Source of the DNA: Chromobacterium paludis
Lineage (GTDB): Bacteria > Pseudomonadota > Gammaproteobacteria > Burkholderiales > Chromobacteriaceae
Length of the DNA stretch: 64,000 nucleotides
Assembly: GCF_008275125.1 (NCBI RefSeq)
Contig: NZ_CP043473.1
Location: 682,001 to 746,000 of the forward strand
Direction: 5' to 3'
Of the stretch, positions 53,456 to 62,499 are shown in pieces. The notes under the pieces are model-generated. The model saw only the letters and a program-made list of their open reading frames with translations. It did no database searches and had not been told where the DNA came from. Within the stretch, counting starts at the first letter, position 1. The number at the start of each line of letters is the position of its first letter. A program made the position numbers and the translations under genes.

Positions 53456-54469
53456 TTAGAAGCCCGACAGCACGATCTTGCCCTTGGCGGCATTGCTTTC
53501 CAGCAGCGCGTGGGCGCGCTTGAGGTTGGCGGCGTTGATGGCGCCGAAGCGCTCGGCCGCCGTGCTCTTGACGATGCCGGCATCCACCAGTCGCGCCAGT
53601 TCATTCAATAGCTTGTGCTGCTCGATTTGGTCGTCTGTCGAGTACATCGAGCGCGTGTACATGAACTCCCAGTGCAGCGACAGGCTCTTGCGCTTGAGCT
53701 GGGAAATGTCCAGGGCGGCCGGGTCGTCGATCAGCGCCAGCTTGCCCTGCGGCGCCAGCGCCTCGACGATCTCGGCGAAGTGCTGGTCGGTCTGGTTCAG
53801 GCTGGCCACGTAGTCCACGTGTTCGATGCCGATGCGCTTCAATTCCCGGCTCAGCGGCTGGCGGTGGTCTATCACATGATGCGCGCCCAGTGCCGTCACC
53901 CAGGCCTGGGTTTCTGGACGCGAGGCGGTGCCGATCACGGTGAGGCCGGTCAGCCGGCGCGCCAGCTGGACCAGGATGGAGCCGACGCCGCCAGCGGCGC
54001 CTACCACCAGCAGCGTCTTGCCGGATGGTTGGCTATTGGCCAGCACTTGCAGGCGGTCGAACAACAGCTCCCAGGCGGTGATGGCGGTCAGCGGCAGGGC
54101 GGCGGCGGTTTCGAAATCCAGGCTGTCCGGCATGCGGCCGACGATGCGCTCGTCTACCGCGTGCAGCTCGCTGTTGGCGCCGGGGCGCTGCAGGGCGCCG
54201 GCGTACCAGACGCGGTCGCCCGGCTGGAACAGGCTGGCCTTGGCGCCCACGGCCCTCACCACGCCGGCGGCATCCCAGCCCAGCACGCGGGGCTGGCCGG
54301 CTTCCGGCGCCATATTGGCGCGCACTTTCACATCCACCGGATTGACCGAGATGGCTTTGACTTCGACCAGCAGGTCGTGCTCGCCGATGATGGGTTCGGG
54401 CAGTTCGACATCCAGCAAGGCTTCGGCGTGATCGATCGGCAGGTTCTGGTAATAGGCGATGGCTTTCAT
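53456..54469 (-). CDS. Zinc-type alcohol dehydrogenase family protein (quinone reductase-like)
   Basis: The 337-aa protein is of the medium-chain dehydrogenase group (TIGR02817-like): MKAIAYYQNLPIDHAEALLD, then SVNPVDVKVRANMAP, VLGWDAAGVVRAVG and the Rossmann motif LLVVGAAGGVGSILVQLARRL. Catalytic-zinc cysteines are not evident, so it is likely an NADPH:quinone reductase-type enzyme rather than a true zinc alcohol dehydrogenase. It is divergent from the LysR gene with the palindrome at 54553-54575 between. It ends 61 bases before the ABM gene. Confidence 0.9.
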   Translation of the reverse strand: MKAIAYYQNLPIDHAEALLDVELPEPIIGEHDLLVEVKAISVNPVDVKVRANMAPEAGQPRVLGWDAAGVVRAVGAKASLFQPGDRVWYAGALQRPGANSELHAVDERIVGRMPDSLDFETAAALPLTAITAWELLFDRLQVLANSQPSGKTLLVVGAAGGVGSILVQLARRLTGLTVIGTASRPETQAWVTALGAHHVIDHRQPLSRELKRIGIEHVDYVASLNQTDQHFAEIVEALAPQGKLALIDDPAALDISQLKRKSLSLHWEFMYTRSMYSTDDQIEQHKLLNELARLVDAGIVKSTAAERFGAINAANLKRAHALLESNAAKGKIVLSGF

Positions 54470-54552
54470 GGCATTTCCTTTGTGGCTGTGGCGTGAATCA
54501 GTGCCTGCATGGTATTGCTATTTGATTGAGAGAAAATCCAGCTATTATTGGA

Positions 54553-54575
54553 ATCAATTTCAAAATTAAATTGAT
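54553..54575. promoter_or_regulatory. LysR-type operator palindrome
   Basis: ATCAATTT-N7-AAATTGAT is a perfect 8-bp dyad. It includes a T-N11-A core and sits between the dehydrogenase and LysR genes, ending three bases before the LysR ATG. That fits autorepression and control of the divergent gene. The spacer is CAAAATT. Confidence 0.6.
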
Positions 54576-54578
54576 AAA

Positions 54579-55484
54579 ATGATCAGATTGGACGATTTGC
54601 AGGTCTTCATCCGCGCGGCGGACCTGGGCAGCCTGTCCGCGGCGGCGCGGCTGCTCGATTTGAGCCCGGCGGTGGCCAGCGCCGCGCTGAAGCGGCTGGA
54701 GGCGGAGGTGGGCGCGCAACTGTTGGCCCGCTCCACGCGCAGCCTGAGGCTGACGCTGGCCGGCGAGCGCTATCTGGAGCATGCGCGCGCGGCCTTGGAC
54801 GCGCTGGCGGCCGGCGGCCGCGCGCTGGCGCAGGATCGCCAGGCCTTGGCCGGCAGCCTATCCCTGTCCATGCCGTCCGATTTGGGGCGTAACGTGCTTA
54901 GGCCCTGGGTGGACGATTTCCTGGCGCGCCACCCGGGGCTGAGCCTGCAGCTGCGCGTCAGCGACCGGGTGGCGGATCTCTACCGCCAGCCGGTGGACGT
55001 GGCGCTGCGTTACGGCGTGCCGGAGGATTCCAGCCTGGTGGCCTTGCCGCTGGCGCCGGACAATAAGCGGGTGTTGTGCGCCTCGCCGGATTACTTGGCG
55101 CGGCACGGCGCGCCGGACGCGCCGCCGGCCCTGCGCGAGCGCGAGTGCCTGCGGCTGGTGTTGGGCGAGGCGGTGCACGAGCGCTGGAGCTTTGAACGCG
55201 GCGGCGAGCGGCAGACGGTGGCGGTGAGCGGCCGCTGGATGAGCGACGACGGCGAAATCGTGCGGCGCTGGGCGGGGGAGGGCAGGGGGATAGCGTACAA
55301 GTCAGGGCTGGACGTGCTGGCCGATTTGCGCGCCGGCCGGCTGCTGCCCCTGCTGGAGGGGTATGAGACGGAGGCGGCGCCGCTCTATCTGGTGACGCCG
55401 CACCGCTTGATGCTGTCGCCGGCGGTAACGGCCTTGCGCGAGCATCTGCAAACTTGCCTGGCCCGCTATCTGGCTGAACCATAA
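54579..55484 (+). CDS. LysR-family transcription regulator
   Basis: The 301-aa protein has an N-terminal winged helix (LDDLQVFIRAADLGSLSAAA, LSPAVASAALKRLEAEVGAQ) and a LysR substrate-binding domain (LRPWVDDFLARHPGLSLQLR, PVDVALRYGVPEDSSLVAL, GRGIAYKSGLDVLADL). It probably regulates the divergent dehydrogenase and itself through the dyad at 54553. No Shine-Dalgarno is visible before ATG 54579, since the dyad occupies that space. The mRNA may be leaderless, or translation may be inefficient. Confidence 0.9.
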   Translation: MIRLDDLQVFIRAADLGSLSAAARLLDLSPAVASAALKRLEAEVGAQLLARSTRSLRLTLAGERYLEHARAALDALAAGGRALAQDRQALAGSLSLSMPSDLGRNVLRPWVDDFLARHPGLSLQLRVSDRVADLYRQPVDVALRYGVPEDSSLVALPLAPDNKRVLCASPDYLARHGAPDAPPALRERECLRLVLGEAVHERWSFERGGERQTVAVSGRWMSDDGEIVRRWAGEGRGIAYKSGLDVLADLRAGRLLPLLEGYETEAAPLYLVTPHRLMLSPAVTALREHLQTCLARYLAEP

Positions 55485-55568
55485 TGAAAAGGCCGGCCAG
55501 GCCATTCAGTCTGGAACAAGTTGCGGAGGCGGGAGCGCGTGATGTGTATTTTCCGTAAAGATTCGGGC

Positions 55569-55574
55569 TATAAT
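55569..55574 (+). promoter_or_regulatory. Probable -10 box of pcnB
   Basis: A perfect TATAAT sits 60 bases upstream of ATG 55634. No good -35 was found at 16-19 bases. The box is the centre of the short dyad CGGGC/GCCCG. Confidence 0.4.
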
Positions 55575-55633
55575 CGCCCGCTTGTATCCCTAACCTTGCG
55601 AATCCAGCATTCCAAGCCACTATCTTCCACCAC

Positions 55634-56986
55634 ATGATCCGCAAGCTAATCCGTAAAGTCCTGGAGCTGCCCATGGGCAAGCGCCGCGGCAAGCCCCGCG
55701 TCTACCCGCTGCCGCAGCATGGCGTCCGTCGCGACCAACTGAGCTCCGCCGCGCTGCGCGTGACCAGCCGCCTGCAGGAGGCCGGCTACGCCGCCTACGT
55801 GGTGGGCGGCGCCGTGCGCGACCTGATGCTGGGCGTGTCGCCCAAGGACTTCGACGTGGCGACCAACGCCACGCCGGAGCAGGTGCATCACCTGTTCCGC
55901 CGCTCCCGCATCATTGGCCGCCGTTTCCGCATCGTCCATGTGATGATGGGCCCGGAAACCATAGAGGTGACCACTTTCCGCGGCGGCAGCGTCGACGACA
56001 CCAATGAAACCGGCCGCATCATGGCCGACAACAGCTTCGGCAGCCAGGAAGAGGACGCGCATCGACGCGATTTCACTGTCAACGCGTTGTTCTACGATCC
56101 GTCCGACGAGACCGTCATCGACTACCACCACGGCGTCAAGGACCTGCACGCCAAGAAGCTGGTGATGATAGGCCAGCCGGCCCGCCGCTATCAGGAAGAC
56201 CCGGTGCGCATGCTGCGCGCGGTGCGCTTGGCGGCCAAGCTGGGCTTCGAGATCGACGAAGACACCAAGAAGCCTATCCGCGCCCACGCGCATCTGCTGA
56301 AAAAAGAGCCGGCGGCGCGTTTGTTCGACGAGATGCTCAAGCTCTTGATGTCCGGCCAGGCCTACGCCTGCCTGAAAAAGCTGCGCGACGAGGGCCTGGC
56401 GCGCGGCGTGTTCCCGCTGCTGGACGCGGTGATGGACGAGCAGGGCGACGACGCCTTCCTGCGCCTGAGCCTGGAAAGCACCGACGCGCGCTTGCGCGCC
56501 GACAAACCGATCTCCGTCGGCTTCCTGCTGGCCACCTTGCTGTGGCGCCAGGTGAACCAGGGCTGGCAAAAGCGCGTCGCCGAGGGCGAGAAGAGCCTGC
56601 CGGCGCTGATGGCCGCCATCGACGAAGTCGAGTCCGAGCAAGAGAACGATCTGGCCATTCCGCGCCGCTTCAGCGTGACCATGCGCGAAATCTGGACCCT
56701 GCAGGCGCGCTTCGACAACCGCACCGGGGCGCGCCCGTATCGCTTCCTGGAACAGCCGCGTTTCCGCGCCGCCTATGACTTCCTGGCCTTGCGCAGCGAA
56801 GCGGGCGAGGTGCCGCGCGAGCTGGTGGCATGGTGGGAGGCCTTCCAGCGCGCCGACGGCGCCGAGTGCGAGCGCCTGATCGCCGAGGCCAAGGCTGGCG
56901 GCGCCGAGGAGCCGGCCAAGAAGCGACGTCGCCGCCGCAGCGGCGGCCGCCGCAAAACCGAGGGCGGCGGGGAGAGCGCCGAGTGA
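55634..56986 (+). CDS. pcnB: Poly(A) polymerase I
   Basis: PcnB adds 3' poly(A) tails that promote RNA decay. The 450-aa protein has the nucleotidyltransferase signature GAVRDLMLGVSPKDFDVATN (with the DxD of the active site) and RRDFTVNALFYD. Conserved RNA-binding parts include PARRYQEDPVRMLRAVRLAA. The C-terminus is a lysine/arginine-rich tail (KKRRRRRSGGRRK). ATG 55634 has the family N-terminus with GKRRGKPRVY after it. The stop overlaps the folK GTG. Confidence 0.93.
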   Translation: MIRKLIRKVLELPMGKRRGKPRVYPLPQHGVRRDQLSSAALRVTSRLQEAGYAAYVVGGAVRDLMLGVSPKDFDVATNATPEQVHHLFRRSRIIGRRFRIVHVMMGPETIEVTTFRGGSVDDTNETGRIMADNSFGSQEEDAHRRDFTVNALFYDPSDETVIDYHHGVKDLHAKKLVMIGQPARRYQEDPVRMLRAVRLAAKLGFEIDEDTKKPIRAHAHLLKKEPAARLFDEMLKLLMSGQAYACLKKLRDEGLARGVFPLLDAVMDEQGDDAFLRLSLESTDARLRADKPISVGFLLATLLWRQVNQGWQKRVAEGEKSLPALMAAIDEVESEQENDLAIPRRFSVTMREIWTLQARFDNRTGARPYRFLEQPRFRAAYDFLALRSEAGEVPRELVAWWEAFQRADGAECERLIAEAKAGGAEEPAKKRRRRRSGGRRKTEGGGESAE

Positions 56987-57471
56987 CGCTGGCTTATGTC
57001 GCTCTGGGCAGCAACCTGGAGCAGCCTGAACAGCAGGTGAGGGCCGCGCTCGCGGCCCTTGGCCATTTGCCCGGCAGCGCGCTGCTGCGCCATTCATCCC
57101 TATACCGCACGGCGCCGGTGGGCTACGCCGATCAGCCCGATTTCATCAATGCCGTGGCGGCCCTGGAAACGGACTTGCCGCCTGCGGCATTGTTGGCGGA
57201 GTTGTTTGCCATCGAGCAACGCTTCGGCCGCCAGCGCAGCTTCCGCAACGCGCCTAGGGTTCTGGATCTTGACCTTTTGCATTACGATGGCGTCATAATG
57301 TCGGAGGCGGAACTGGTGTTGCCGCACCCGCGCATGCGCGAACGCGCCTTTGTCATGGTGCCGCTGGCCGAAATCGCCGCCGGGCAAGACTTGCCTGGCG
57401 TGGGCGACGTGTCCGCGCTGGCCGCCGCGTTGGCGGGGGACGGCATAGAACGGCTGCCGGAGGCTGGCTGA
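56983..57471 (+). CDS. folK: FolK, hydroxymethyldihydropterin pyrophosphokinase (GTG start)
   Basis: FolK transfers pyrophosphate from ATP to 6-hydroxymethyl-7,8-dihydropterin in folate synthesis. The 162-aa protein has YVALGSNLEQPEQQVRAAL, YRTAPVGYADQPDFINAVA and RVLDLDLLHYDG with the catalytic aspartates, then LVLPHPRMRERAFVMVPL. The start is GTG 56983 (GGGGAG seven bases upstream), overlapping the pcnB TGA by four bases. Frames beginning further upstream run inside pcnB and are not used. Confidence 0.94.
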   Translation: MTLAYVALGSNLEQPEQQVRAALAALGHLPGSALLRHSSLYRTAPVGYADQPDFINAVAALETDLPPAALLAELFAIEQRFGRQRSFRNAPRVLDLDLLHYDGVIMSEAELVLPHPRMRERAFVMVPLAEIAAGQDLPGVGDVSALAAALAGDGIERLPEAG

Positions 57472-57494
57472 ATCCGCTCGAGAACAGGAAGAAC

Positions 57495-58130
57495 ATGAGT
57501 CATTTGCGATACGTGGTGGTGGAGGGGCCGATAGGCTCCGGCAAGTCCTCGCTGGCCAAGCGCTTGTCCGCCTACTGGGGCGTGCAACTGAAGGCGGAAG
57601 ACCCTGCCGCCAATCCGTTCTTGCCGCGCTTCTACCGCAATATGCCGGCGCATGCGCTGTCTACCCAGCTCAGTTTTCTGACGCAGCGCGCGGACATCGC
57701 GCGCGAGATGCTGCATGGCGAGTTGATGGCCGCCCCCTTGGTGTCGGATTTTCTGTTCGAGAAAGACGAGCTGTTCGCGCGGCTGAATCTGGATGAGCAC
57801 GAGCTGGCGCTGTACCGCCGCCTGGCCCGGCTGGCCCTGCCGGAATACCCGGTGCCGGACCTGGTGATCTATCTGCAGGCATCGGAAGAGACGCTGCTGC
57901 AGCGCGTGGCGGCGCGGGCCATCGATTATGAGGTGAATTTCCCGGAAGGCTATCTCAAGCGCGTTCACGCCGGATATAGCGAGTTTTTCCATCAATACGA
58001 GGCCGCGCCGTTGCTGATCGTCAACACCGATCACCTGAATCTGGTGGACGGCGAAGAGGACTTCGAGTTATTGATCCGCTGCATTGCCGACATGCGCGGT
58101 CAACGCAGTTATTTCAACAAGAGCGCCTGA
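57495..58130 (+). CDS. Deoxynucleoside kinase
   Basis: The 211-aa protein belongs to the deoxyadenosine/deoxyguanosine kinase family: P-loop [19 protein letters not shown] (8-26), [31 protein letters not shown] and [20 protein letters not shown] near the LID. It salvages deoxynucleosides by phosphorylation with ATP. It is often placed between folK and panB in this lineage, as here. The exact substrate is not clear from sequence. Confidence 0.9.
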   Translation: MSHLRYVVVEGPIGSGKSSLAKRLSAYWGVQLKAEDPAANPFLPRFYRNMPAHALSTQLSFLTQRADIAREMLHGELMAAPLVSDFLFEKDELFARLNLDEHELALYRRLARLALPEYPVPDLVIYLQASEETLLQRVAARAIDYEVNFPEGYLKRVHAGYSEFFHQYEAAPLLIVNTDHLNLVDGEEDFELLIRCIADMRGQRSYFNKSA

Positions 58131-58180
58131 TACGGAGTTCTCCGCGTGGCGCCGCCGATGGAACACGAGGAAGTCGAGAG

Positions 58181-58969
58181 ATGAAAATAACCGTCAATAC
58201 CTTGCACAAGCTGGCCGCGGAAGGCCAGAAGATCACCATGCTGACCTGTTACGACGCCAGCTTCGCCAGCCTGCTGGACGAGGCGGGCGTGGAAATCCTG
58301 CTGGTCGGCGACTCGCTGGGCCCGGTGATGCAGGGCATCGATTCCACGCTGCCGGTCAGCGAGGCGGACATGCTTTACCACATCCGCTGCGTGGCGCGCG
58401 GCAGCAAGAACGCGCTGATCCTGGGCGACATGACTTTCGGCGCTTACCAGGAAAGCCCGCAGCAAGCCTTCGCCCACGCCGCCCGCCTGCTGCAGGCCGG
58501 CGCGCACATGGTGAAGCTGGAGGGCGGCGCCTATATGGCCGAGACCACCCGCTTCCTGGTGGAGCGCGGCATCCCGGTGTGTTCCCACATCGGCCTGACC
58601 CCGCAGTTCGTCAATGCCTTCGGCGGCTACCGCGTGCAAGGCCGCGGCGATGACGGGCAGCGCGTGATGAACGACGCCAAGGCGCTGTCCGAAGCCGGCG
58701 CCAGCCTGATCGTGATGGAGTGCGTGCCGGCGGAGCTGGCCAAGGCGATCACGGAAGCCGTCGATACGCCGACCATAGGCATAGGCGCTGGCGTGGACAC
58801 ATCCGGCCAAGTCTTGGTGCTGCAAGACATGCTGGGCGTGTACCCGGGCAAGAAGGCCAAGTTCGTCAAGAACTTCATGGAAGAGGCCGGCAGCATCCAG
58901 GGCGCTATCCAGGCCTACGTCAAGGCGGTGAAGGACAAGACCTTCCCGGCCGCGGAACACACTTACTGA
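58181..58969 (+). CDS. panB: Ketopantoate hydroxymethyltransferase
   Basis: PanB makes ketopantoate from alpha-ketoisovalerate with methylenetetrahydrofolate. The 262-aa TIM-barrel protein shows [30 protein letters not shown] with the Mg2+ Asp, [20 protein letters not shown] and [20 protein letters not shown]. The length is standard. First of panB-panC-panD. The folate genes beside it provide a linked cofactor. Confidence 0.96.
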   Translation: MKITVNTLHKLAAEGQKITMLTCYDASFASLLDEAGVEILLVGDSLGPVMQGIDSTLPVSEADMLYHIRCVARGSKNALILGDMTFGAYQESPQQAFAHAARLLQAGAHMVKLEGGAYMAETTRFLVERGIPVCSHIGLTPQFVNAFGGYRVQGRGDDGQRVMNDAKALSEAGASLIVMECVPAELAKAITEAVDTPTIGIGAGVDTSGQVLVLQDMLGVYPGKKAKFVKNFMEEAGSIQGAIQAYVKAVKDKTFPAAEHTY

Positions 58970-58989
58970 GCCAGGGAGAGACGCAAGCG

Positions 58990-59823
58990 ATGGAAATCAT
59001 CCGTACCGTGGCCGAGATGCGCGCCTGGCGCAAACATGCCGGCAAGCTGGCCTTTGTCCCCACCATGGGCAATCTGCACGAGGGGCATCTGGCGCTGGTC
59101 AAAGCCGCGCGCGAGCAGGCGGACAAGGTCGTCGTCAGCATCTTCGTCAACCGGCTGCAGTTTGGCCAGGGAGAGGACTTCGACGCCTATCCGCGCACGT
59201 TCGATGCCGATTGCGACAAGCTGCGCGCCGCCGGCGTGGACGCGCTGTTTTTCCCGTCCGAGCGCGAGCTGTACCCGCGCGTGAAGCAGGACTTCAACGT
59301 GGAGCCGCCGCACATCCAGAACGAGCTGTGCGGCGCCTTCCGTCCCGGCCATTTTCGCGGCGTGGCCACGGTTGTCACCAAGCTGTTCAACATCGTGCAG
59401 CCGGACCTGGCCTGTTTCGGCAAGAAGGACTACCAGCAACTGCACGTGATCCAGGCCATGGTGGATGATTTGAACTCCCCCATCGCCATCGTGCCGGTGG
59501 ATACCGGCCGCGCCGCCGACGGCCTGGCGCTGTCCTCGCGCAATGGCTACCTGACGCCGGAAGAACGCGCCGAGGCGCCGCGCCTGTACCGCAATCTGAC
59601 CGCCATCCGCGACGGCCTGCTGGCTGGCCGCCAGGATTACGCGGCGCTGGAAACCGCCGCGCGCGACGACCTGGCCGCCGCAGGCTGGACGGTGGACTAC
59701 GTGGAAGTGCGCCAGGCCGATACGCTGGAAATCGCGCACGCCGGCGAGAAGCGCCTGGTGGTGTTGGCCGCCGCGCGCCTGGGCAAGACCCGCCTGATCG
59801 ACAATATCGAAGTGTTCCGTTAA
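58990..59823 (+). CDS. panC: Pantothenate synthetase
   Basis: PanC joins pantoate and beta-alanine through a pantoyl-adenylate. The 277-aa protein has the HIGH-type motif [16 protein letters not shown]. Here NLHEGHL carries the HxGH signature. Next are [20 protein letters not shown] and [16 protein letters not shown] with the KDxQQ part of the active site, then [15 protein letters not shown]. Start ATG 58990 is 20 bases after panB. Confidence 0.95.
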   Translation: MEIIRTVAEMRAWRKHAGKLAFVPTMGNLHEGHLALVKAAREQADKVVVSIFVNRLQFGQGEDFDAYPRTFDADCDKLRAAGVDALFFPSERELYPRVKQDFNVEPPHIQNELCGAFRPGHFRGVATVVTKLFNIVQPDLACFGKKDYQQLHVIQAMVDDLNSPIAIVPVDTGRAADGLALSSRNGYLTPEERAEAPRLYRNLTAIRDGLLAGRQDYAALETAARDDLAAAGWTVDYVEVRQADTLEIAHAGEKRLVVLAAARLGKTRLIDNIEVFR

Positions 59824-59847
59824 GTCGGGACGAGAAGGAAAGCTGTC

Positions 59848-60228
59848 ATGCAACGCAATATGCTCAAGTCCAAGCTCCATCGCGTGACCACCACGCATGC
59901 CGAGCTGCATTACATCGGCTCCTGCGCCATCGACGAGAACCTGCTGGAAGCGGCGGATATTCTTGAATACGAAGAAGTGCAGATCTGGAACGTCACCAAC
60001 GGCGAGCGTTTCGCCACGTACGCCATCAAGGCCGAGCGCGGTTCCGGGGTGATCTCGGTGAATGGTTCCGCCGCGCGCCGCGCCGCGCCGGGCGACCTGC
60101 TGATCATCGCGTCGTTCGCGCAGTATGAGGACGCCGAGCTGAAGAACCATTCGCCCAAGCTGGTATTCGTCGACGGCGACAATCGACTGACGGAAGTGAA
60201 GGGCGCCACGCCGACCCAGCCAGCCTGA
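59848..60228 (+). CDS. panD: Aspartate 1-decarboxylase
   Basis: PanD makes beta-alanine from L-aspartate with a pyruvoyl group formed by self-cleavage at Gly24-Ser25 (HYIGSCAID). The 126-aa protein has [20 protein letters not shown], then [40 protein letters not shown] and ending KLVFVDGDN. Ser25 becomes the pyruvoyl residue. Gene 24 bases after panC. A strong terminator follows. Confidence 0.96.
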   Translation: MQRNMLKSKLHRVTTTHAELHYIGSCAIDENLLEAADILEYEEVQIWNVTNGERFATYAIKAERGSGVISVNGSAARRAAPGDLLIIASFAQYEDAELKNHSPKLVFVDGDNRLTEVKGATPTQPA

Positions 60229-60252
60229 TCGGCGCCTGTCGGCCTCAAACCA

Positions 60253-60282
60253 AGCGCGCAGCGTTCAGCTGCGCGCTTTTTT
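60253..60282 (+). terminator. Intrinsic terminator after panD
   Basis: AGCGCGCAGC (60253-60262), loop GTTCA and GCTGCGCGCT (60268-60277) form a 10-bp stem followed by T residues. It ends the pan operon and meets the end of the convergent ThrH-like gene. Confidence 0.9.
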
Positions 60283-60899
60283 CATGCCGATATCCTGGCG
60301 CATCGTTCAAGAATCGCCGGGTAGCCGTCCACAATCTCCACGGTTAATGCATCGTCAGGACGGAGGGCTTGCCGCGTGGTGGCCGAGGGACGGAAGAGAT
60401 AGCCCTGATCCGCCGCCCTCAGCATGGCCAGATCGTTCAGCGCGTCGCCGACCGCCATTATGCGGCGGTAGTCGCGACGAGCCGCGGCGATGGCCTCCTG
60501 TTTGCCCTGGCTGCGCGTATAGCGGGCGGCATTGATATAACCCTGCCCGTCGCAGTCGAAAACATGACAGGCCGCGTCCGGTCTCCCCAGCTGGGCCAGC
60601 AGCGGCGCGAGCATTTGCTGAAAGGCGTCGGAGACGATGAGGATGCGCCAGCTGGGCGAGAGCGCGGCGAGAAATTCTATGGCGCCTGGCAAAGGGGCTT
60701 GCGCGGCGCAGATATCCACCACGCGCGCCAGGCCGATGTGATGCGACTTGAGCAGGGCGATGCGCTGGTTGACCAGCGTGGCGTAGTCCGGACACTCCCG
60801 CGTGGTGGCAGCCAGGGCGGGAATGCCGGTCTCGCGGGCGATGATGGGCCACAGCTCGGGAATCAGCACGCCTTCCATGTCTATGCAGGCAAGATTCAT
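60282..60899 (-). CDS. thrH: ThrH-like HAD phosphatase/phosphotransferase
   Basis: The 205-aa protein resembles Pseudomonas ThrH, a HAD enzyme with phosphoserine phosphatase and phosphoserine:homoserine phosphotransferase activity. Motif I is CIDMEGVLIPELWPIIARET (Asp7, Glu9), motif II is LIVSDAFQQM, and motif IV is AVGDALNDLAML. It begins nine bases after the LysE-type gene stop, so it is the last gene of the dioxygenase-exporter-ThrH operon. The homoserine link suggests amino-acid metabolism, but the true substrate here may be a modified amino-acid phosphate. Confidence 0.82.
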   Translation of the reverse strand: MNLACIDMEGVLIPELWPIIARETGIPALAATTRECPDYATLVNQRIALLKSHHIGLARVVDICAAQAPLPGAIEFLAALSPSWRILIVSDAFQQMLAPLLAQLGRPDAACHVFDCDGQGYINAARYTRSQGKQEAIAAARRDYRRIMAVGDALNDLAMLRAADQGYLFRPSATTRQALRPDDALTVEIVDGYPAILERCARISA

Positions 60900-60908
60900 G
60901 CGTCCTCC

Positions 60909-61526
60909 TCAATGCATCATCGGCGAGAGGGCCAGCGTGCCGCCCAGGCCGATCAGCACGCTGCCGATCAGGCGATTCAGCAGGCGTTGCATGCTCAGCA
61001 TCGCGCCGCGCAGGCCGTCGTGGGAGAAAAACAGCGACACCAGGCTGAACCAGGCCCAGTGGGCGAAGGACATGAACAAGCCGTAGCCGAACTGCAGACT
61101 CAGCGGCGTGTCCGCATGCACGACCTGGGTGTAGGTGCTGACCACGAAGAGCGTGGTCTTGGGGTTCAGCGCATTGGTCAGAAAGCCGGTTTTGAAGGCG
61201 CCCCAGGCGGAGACCGGCTGGCCTGCGTGCAGGTCGACGCGCACATGCGGCTCCTGACGGAAAGTCTGCACGCCGATATAGACCAGGTAGGCCGCGCCGC
61301 AGAGTTTGATCGTGGTGAACAGCCAGGGCGTATGGCCTATGAGCAAGCCCACGCCCAGCATGGTGTACATCACGTGCAATTGCACCCCAAGCGCGATGCC
61401 GGTCGCCGATAACAAGCCCGCCTTGCGCCCTTGCAGGATGCTGTTGCGGGTGACCATGGCAAAGTCGGCGCCGGGGCTGATGACGGCGAGCAGGGTGATG
61501 ATGGCGACAGCAAGCACTTCGTTCAT
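60909..61526 (-). CDS. LysE/RhtB-family amino-acid exporter
   Basis: The 205-aa protein has six hydrophobic helices. The LysE-family segments LLAVISPGADFAMVTRNSIL and GALLGFLTNALNPKTTLF-like (GAFKTGFLTNALNPKTTLFV) are present. Family members export lysine, arginine, homoserine, threonine or homologues out of the cell. It follows the 2OG dioxygenase gene by 63 bases and precedes thrH by nine, forming one operon. The pairing suggests export of a hydroxylated amino acid. Confidence 0.9.
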   Translation of the reverse strand: MNEVLAVAIITLLAVISPGADFAMVTRNSILQGRKAGLLSATGIALGVQLHVMYTMLGVGLLIGHTPWLFTTIKLCGAAYLVYIGVQTFRQEPHVRVDLHAGQPVSAWGAFKTGFLTNALNPKTTLFVVSTYTQVVHADTPLSLQFGYGLFMSFAHWAWFSLVSLFFSHDGLRGAMLSMQRLLNRLIGSVLIGLGGTLALSPMMH

Positions 61527-61589
61527 ATGGCAGGCCTTTTTTGGTTGGCAAGGATTGGCGGCCCAGTCAGGGCCGCTGGATGGGCTGGA

Positions 61590-62375
61590 TCAGGCGTGGG
61601 TGCGGCGTTTGAATGTCACCACCAGCACATCGCGGTTGGCAGGATGCGCTGCGTCTTGTTTCTGAATCGGGGTTACGCCATGGAAAACGTGCTCGTCATT
61701 GACAATGGCAAGGTCAAAGGGACGGCTGAGGGTGAATCCAGAGACCGGAGTCTTGTTCAAATCGTAAATCGTGGTTTGGCCATCAACGATGTTCTCGCGA
61801 TTCACCATCAGCATCATGACGTAACTGACGCCATCCCGATGCACGCCTTCGGGAGTGGGTTTGCCCACGCCGTCCTCCTGCGGAGAGATGCGGAATTGGT
61901 GGACTTCAATGTGCCAGTTGTTATAGGGCGCTAGGCTGCTGAAGAGGTCGCATCCCAGTTGAATCAAGGAACCCAATGTCGCGCCGCGCAGGATGTCTTC
62001 TGCTATGGGAAGAAAATGTCTAGCGATGCCGCCATTCAAGGGGTTGTAATGCAAGGTTTGGTAATGCGGCTGATGAGGTTCTATGTGGAAAGTGTCGGCG
62101 CCTGCTTGGGCGCTGAATGTTGCGTGCCGTCTGAAACGGTAGGTGCCTCCATCCGCCATATAGTGATCTTGACCCAGTTCGGACCAGCTCTTAATGAATG
62201 CATCCTGGTCCGTCAGCGCCTTGGGATTTTGTTGCTTCAACAGGGTCATCACATCTAAGCCGTCAATGAATAGGAAATCGTCACGGCTGATGGTATTGCA
62301 GAGATCATCGATCATTCGGGAGTACGGATTGAACTTGATCGTGGATGGCTCTTTTTCCAACTGCAGGGTATTCAT
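61590..62375 (-). CDS. 2OG-Fe(II) dioxygenase (PF10014-like, L-isoleucine 4-hydroxylase family)
   Basis: The 261-aa protein shows the 2OG-oxygenase facial triad: His179 and Asp181 in EGVHRDGVSYVMM, and His232 in HVFHGVTPI. Arg248 in ANRDVLVVTF is a probable 2-oxoglutarate anchor. The layout matches PF10014, which includes Bacillus thuringiensis IDO, a free L-isoleucine hydroxylase. The start ATG 62375 is chosen because the longer frame to 62462 begins in AT-rich DNA. Its ribosome site is weak (GGAA). The gene lies in an operon with an amino-acid exporter. The substrate is not predicted. Confidence 0.82.
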   Translation of the reverse strand: MNTLQLEKEPSTIKFNPYSRMIDDLCNTISRDDFLFIDGLDVMTLLKQQNPKALTDQDAFIKSWSELGQDHYMADGGTYRFRRHATFSAQAGADTFHIEPHQPHYQTLHYNPLNGGIARHFLPIAEDILRGATLGSLIQLGCDLFSSLAPYNNWHIEVHQFRISPQEDGVGKPTPEGVHRDGVSYVMMLMVNRENIVDGQTTIYDLNKTPVSGFTLSRPFDLAIVNDEHVFHGVTPIQKQDAAHPANRDVLVVTFKRRTHA

Positions 62376-62442
62376 TACGTGTTCCAATGGGGATAGTGAA
62401 AAAAGTCGTGGTTTCAGAGAGCTGCAATATAAAATTACCATA

Positions 62443-62471
62443 TTGACTATTTTTAATTGCATATTTATGCT
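62443..62471 (+). promoter_or_regulatory. Promoter and dyad of the GcvA-type LysR gene
   Basis: TTGACT (62443-62448) and TATGCT (62466-62471) lie 17 bases apart. The 12-base palindrome GCATATTTATGC (62459-62470) overlaps the -10 box. The dyad suggests autorepression by the LysR product and control of the divergent dioxygenase. Confidence 0.55.
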
Positions 62472-62499
62472 AATGGTTTTTCATTAAAAAGACTTATGG

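Noticed and set aside
56830..57471. 213-codon reading of folK starting inside pcnB
   Set aside because: The added N-terminus is arginine-rich shadow sequence. GTG 56983 has a good ribosome site and the FolK N-terminus.
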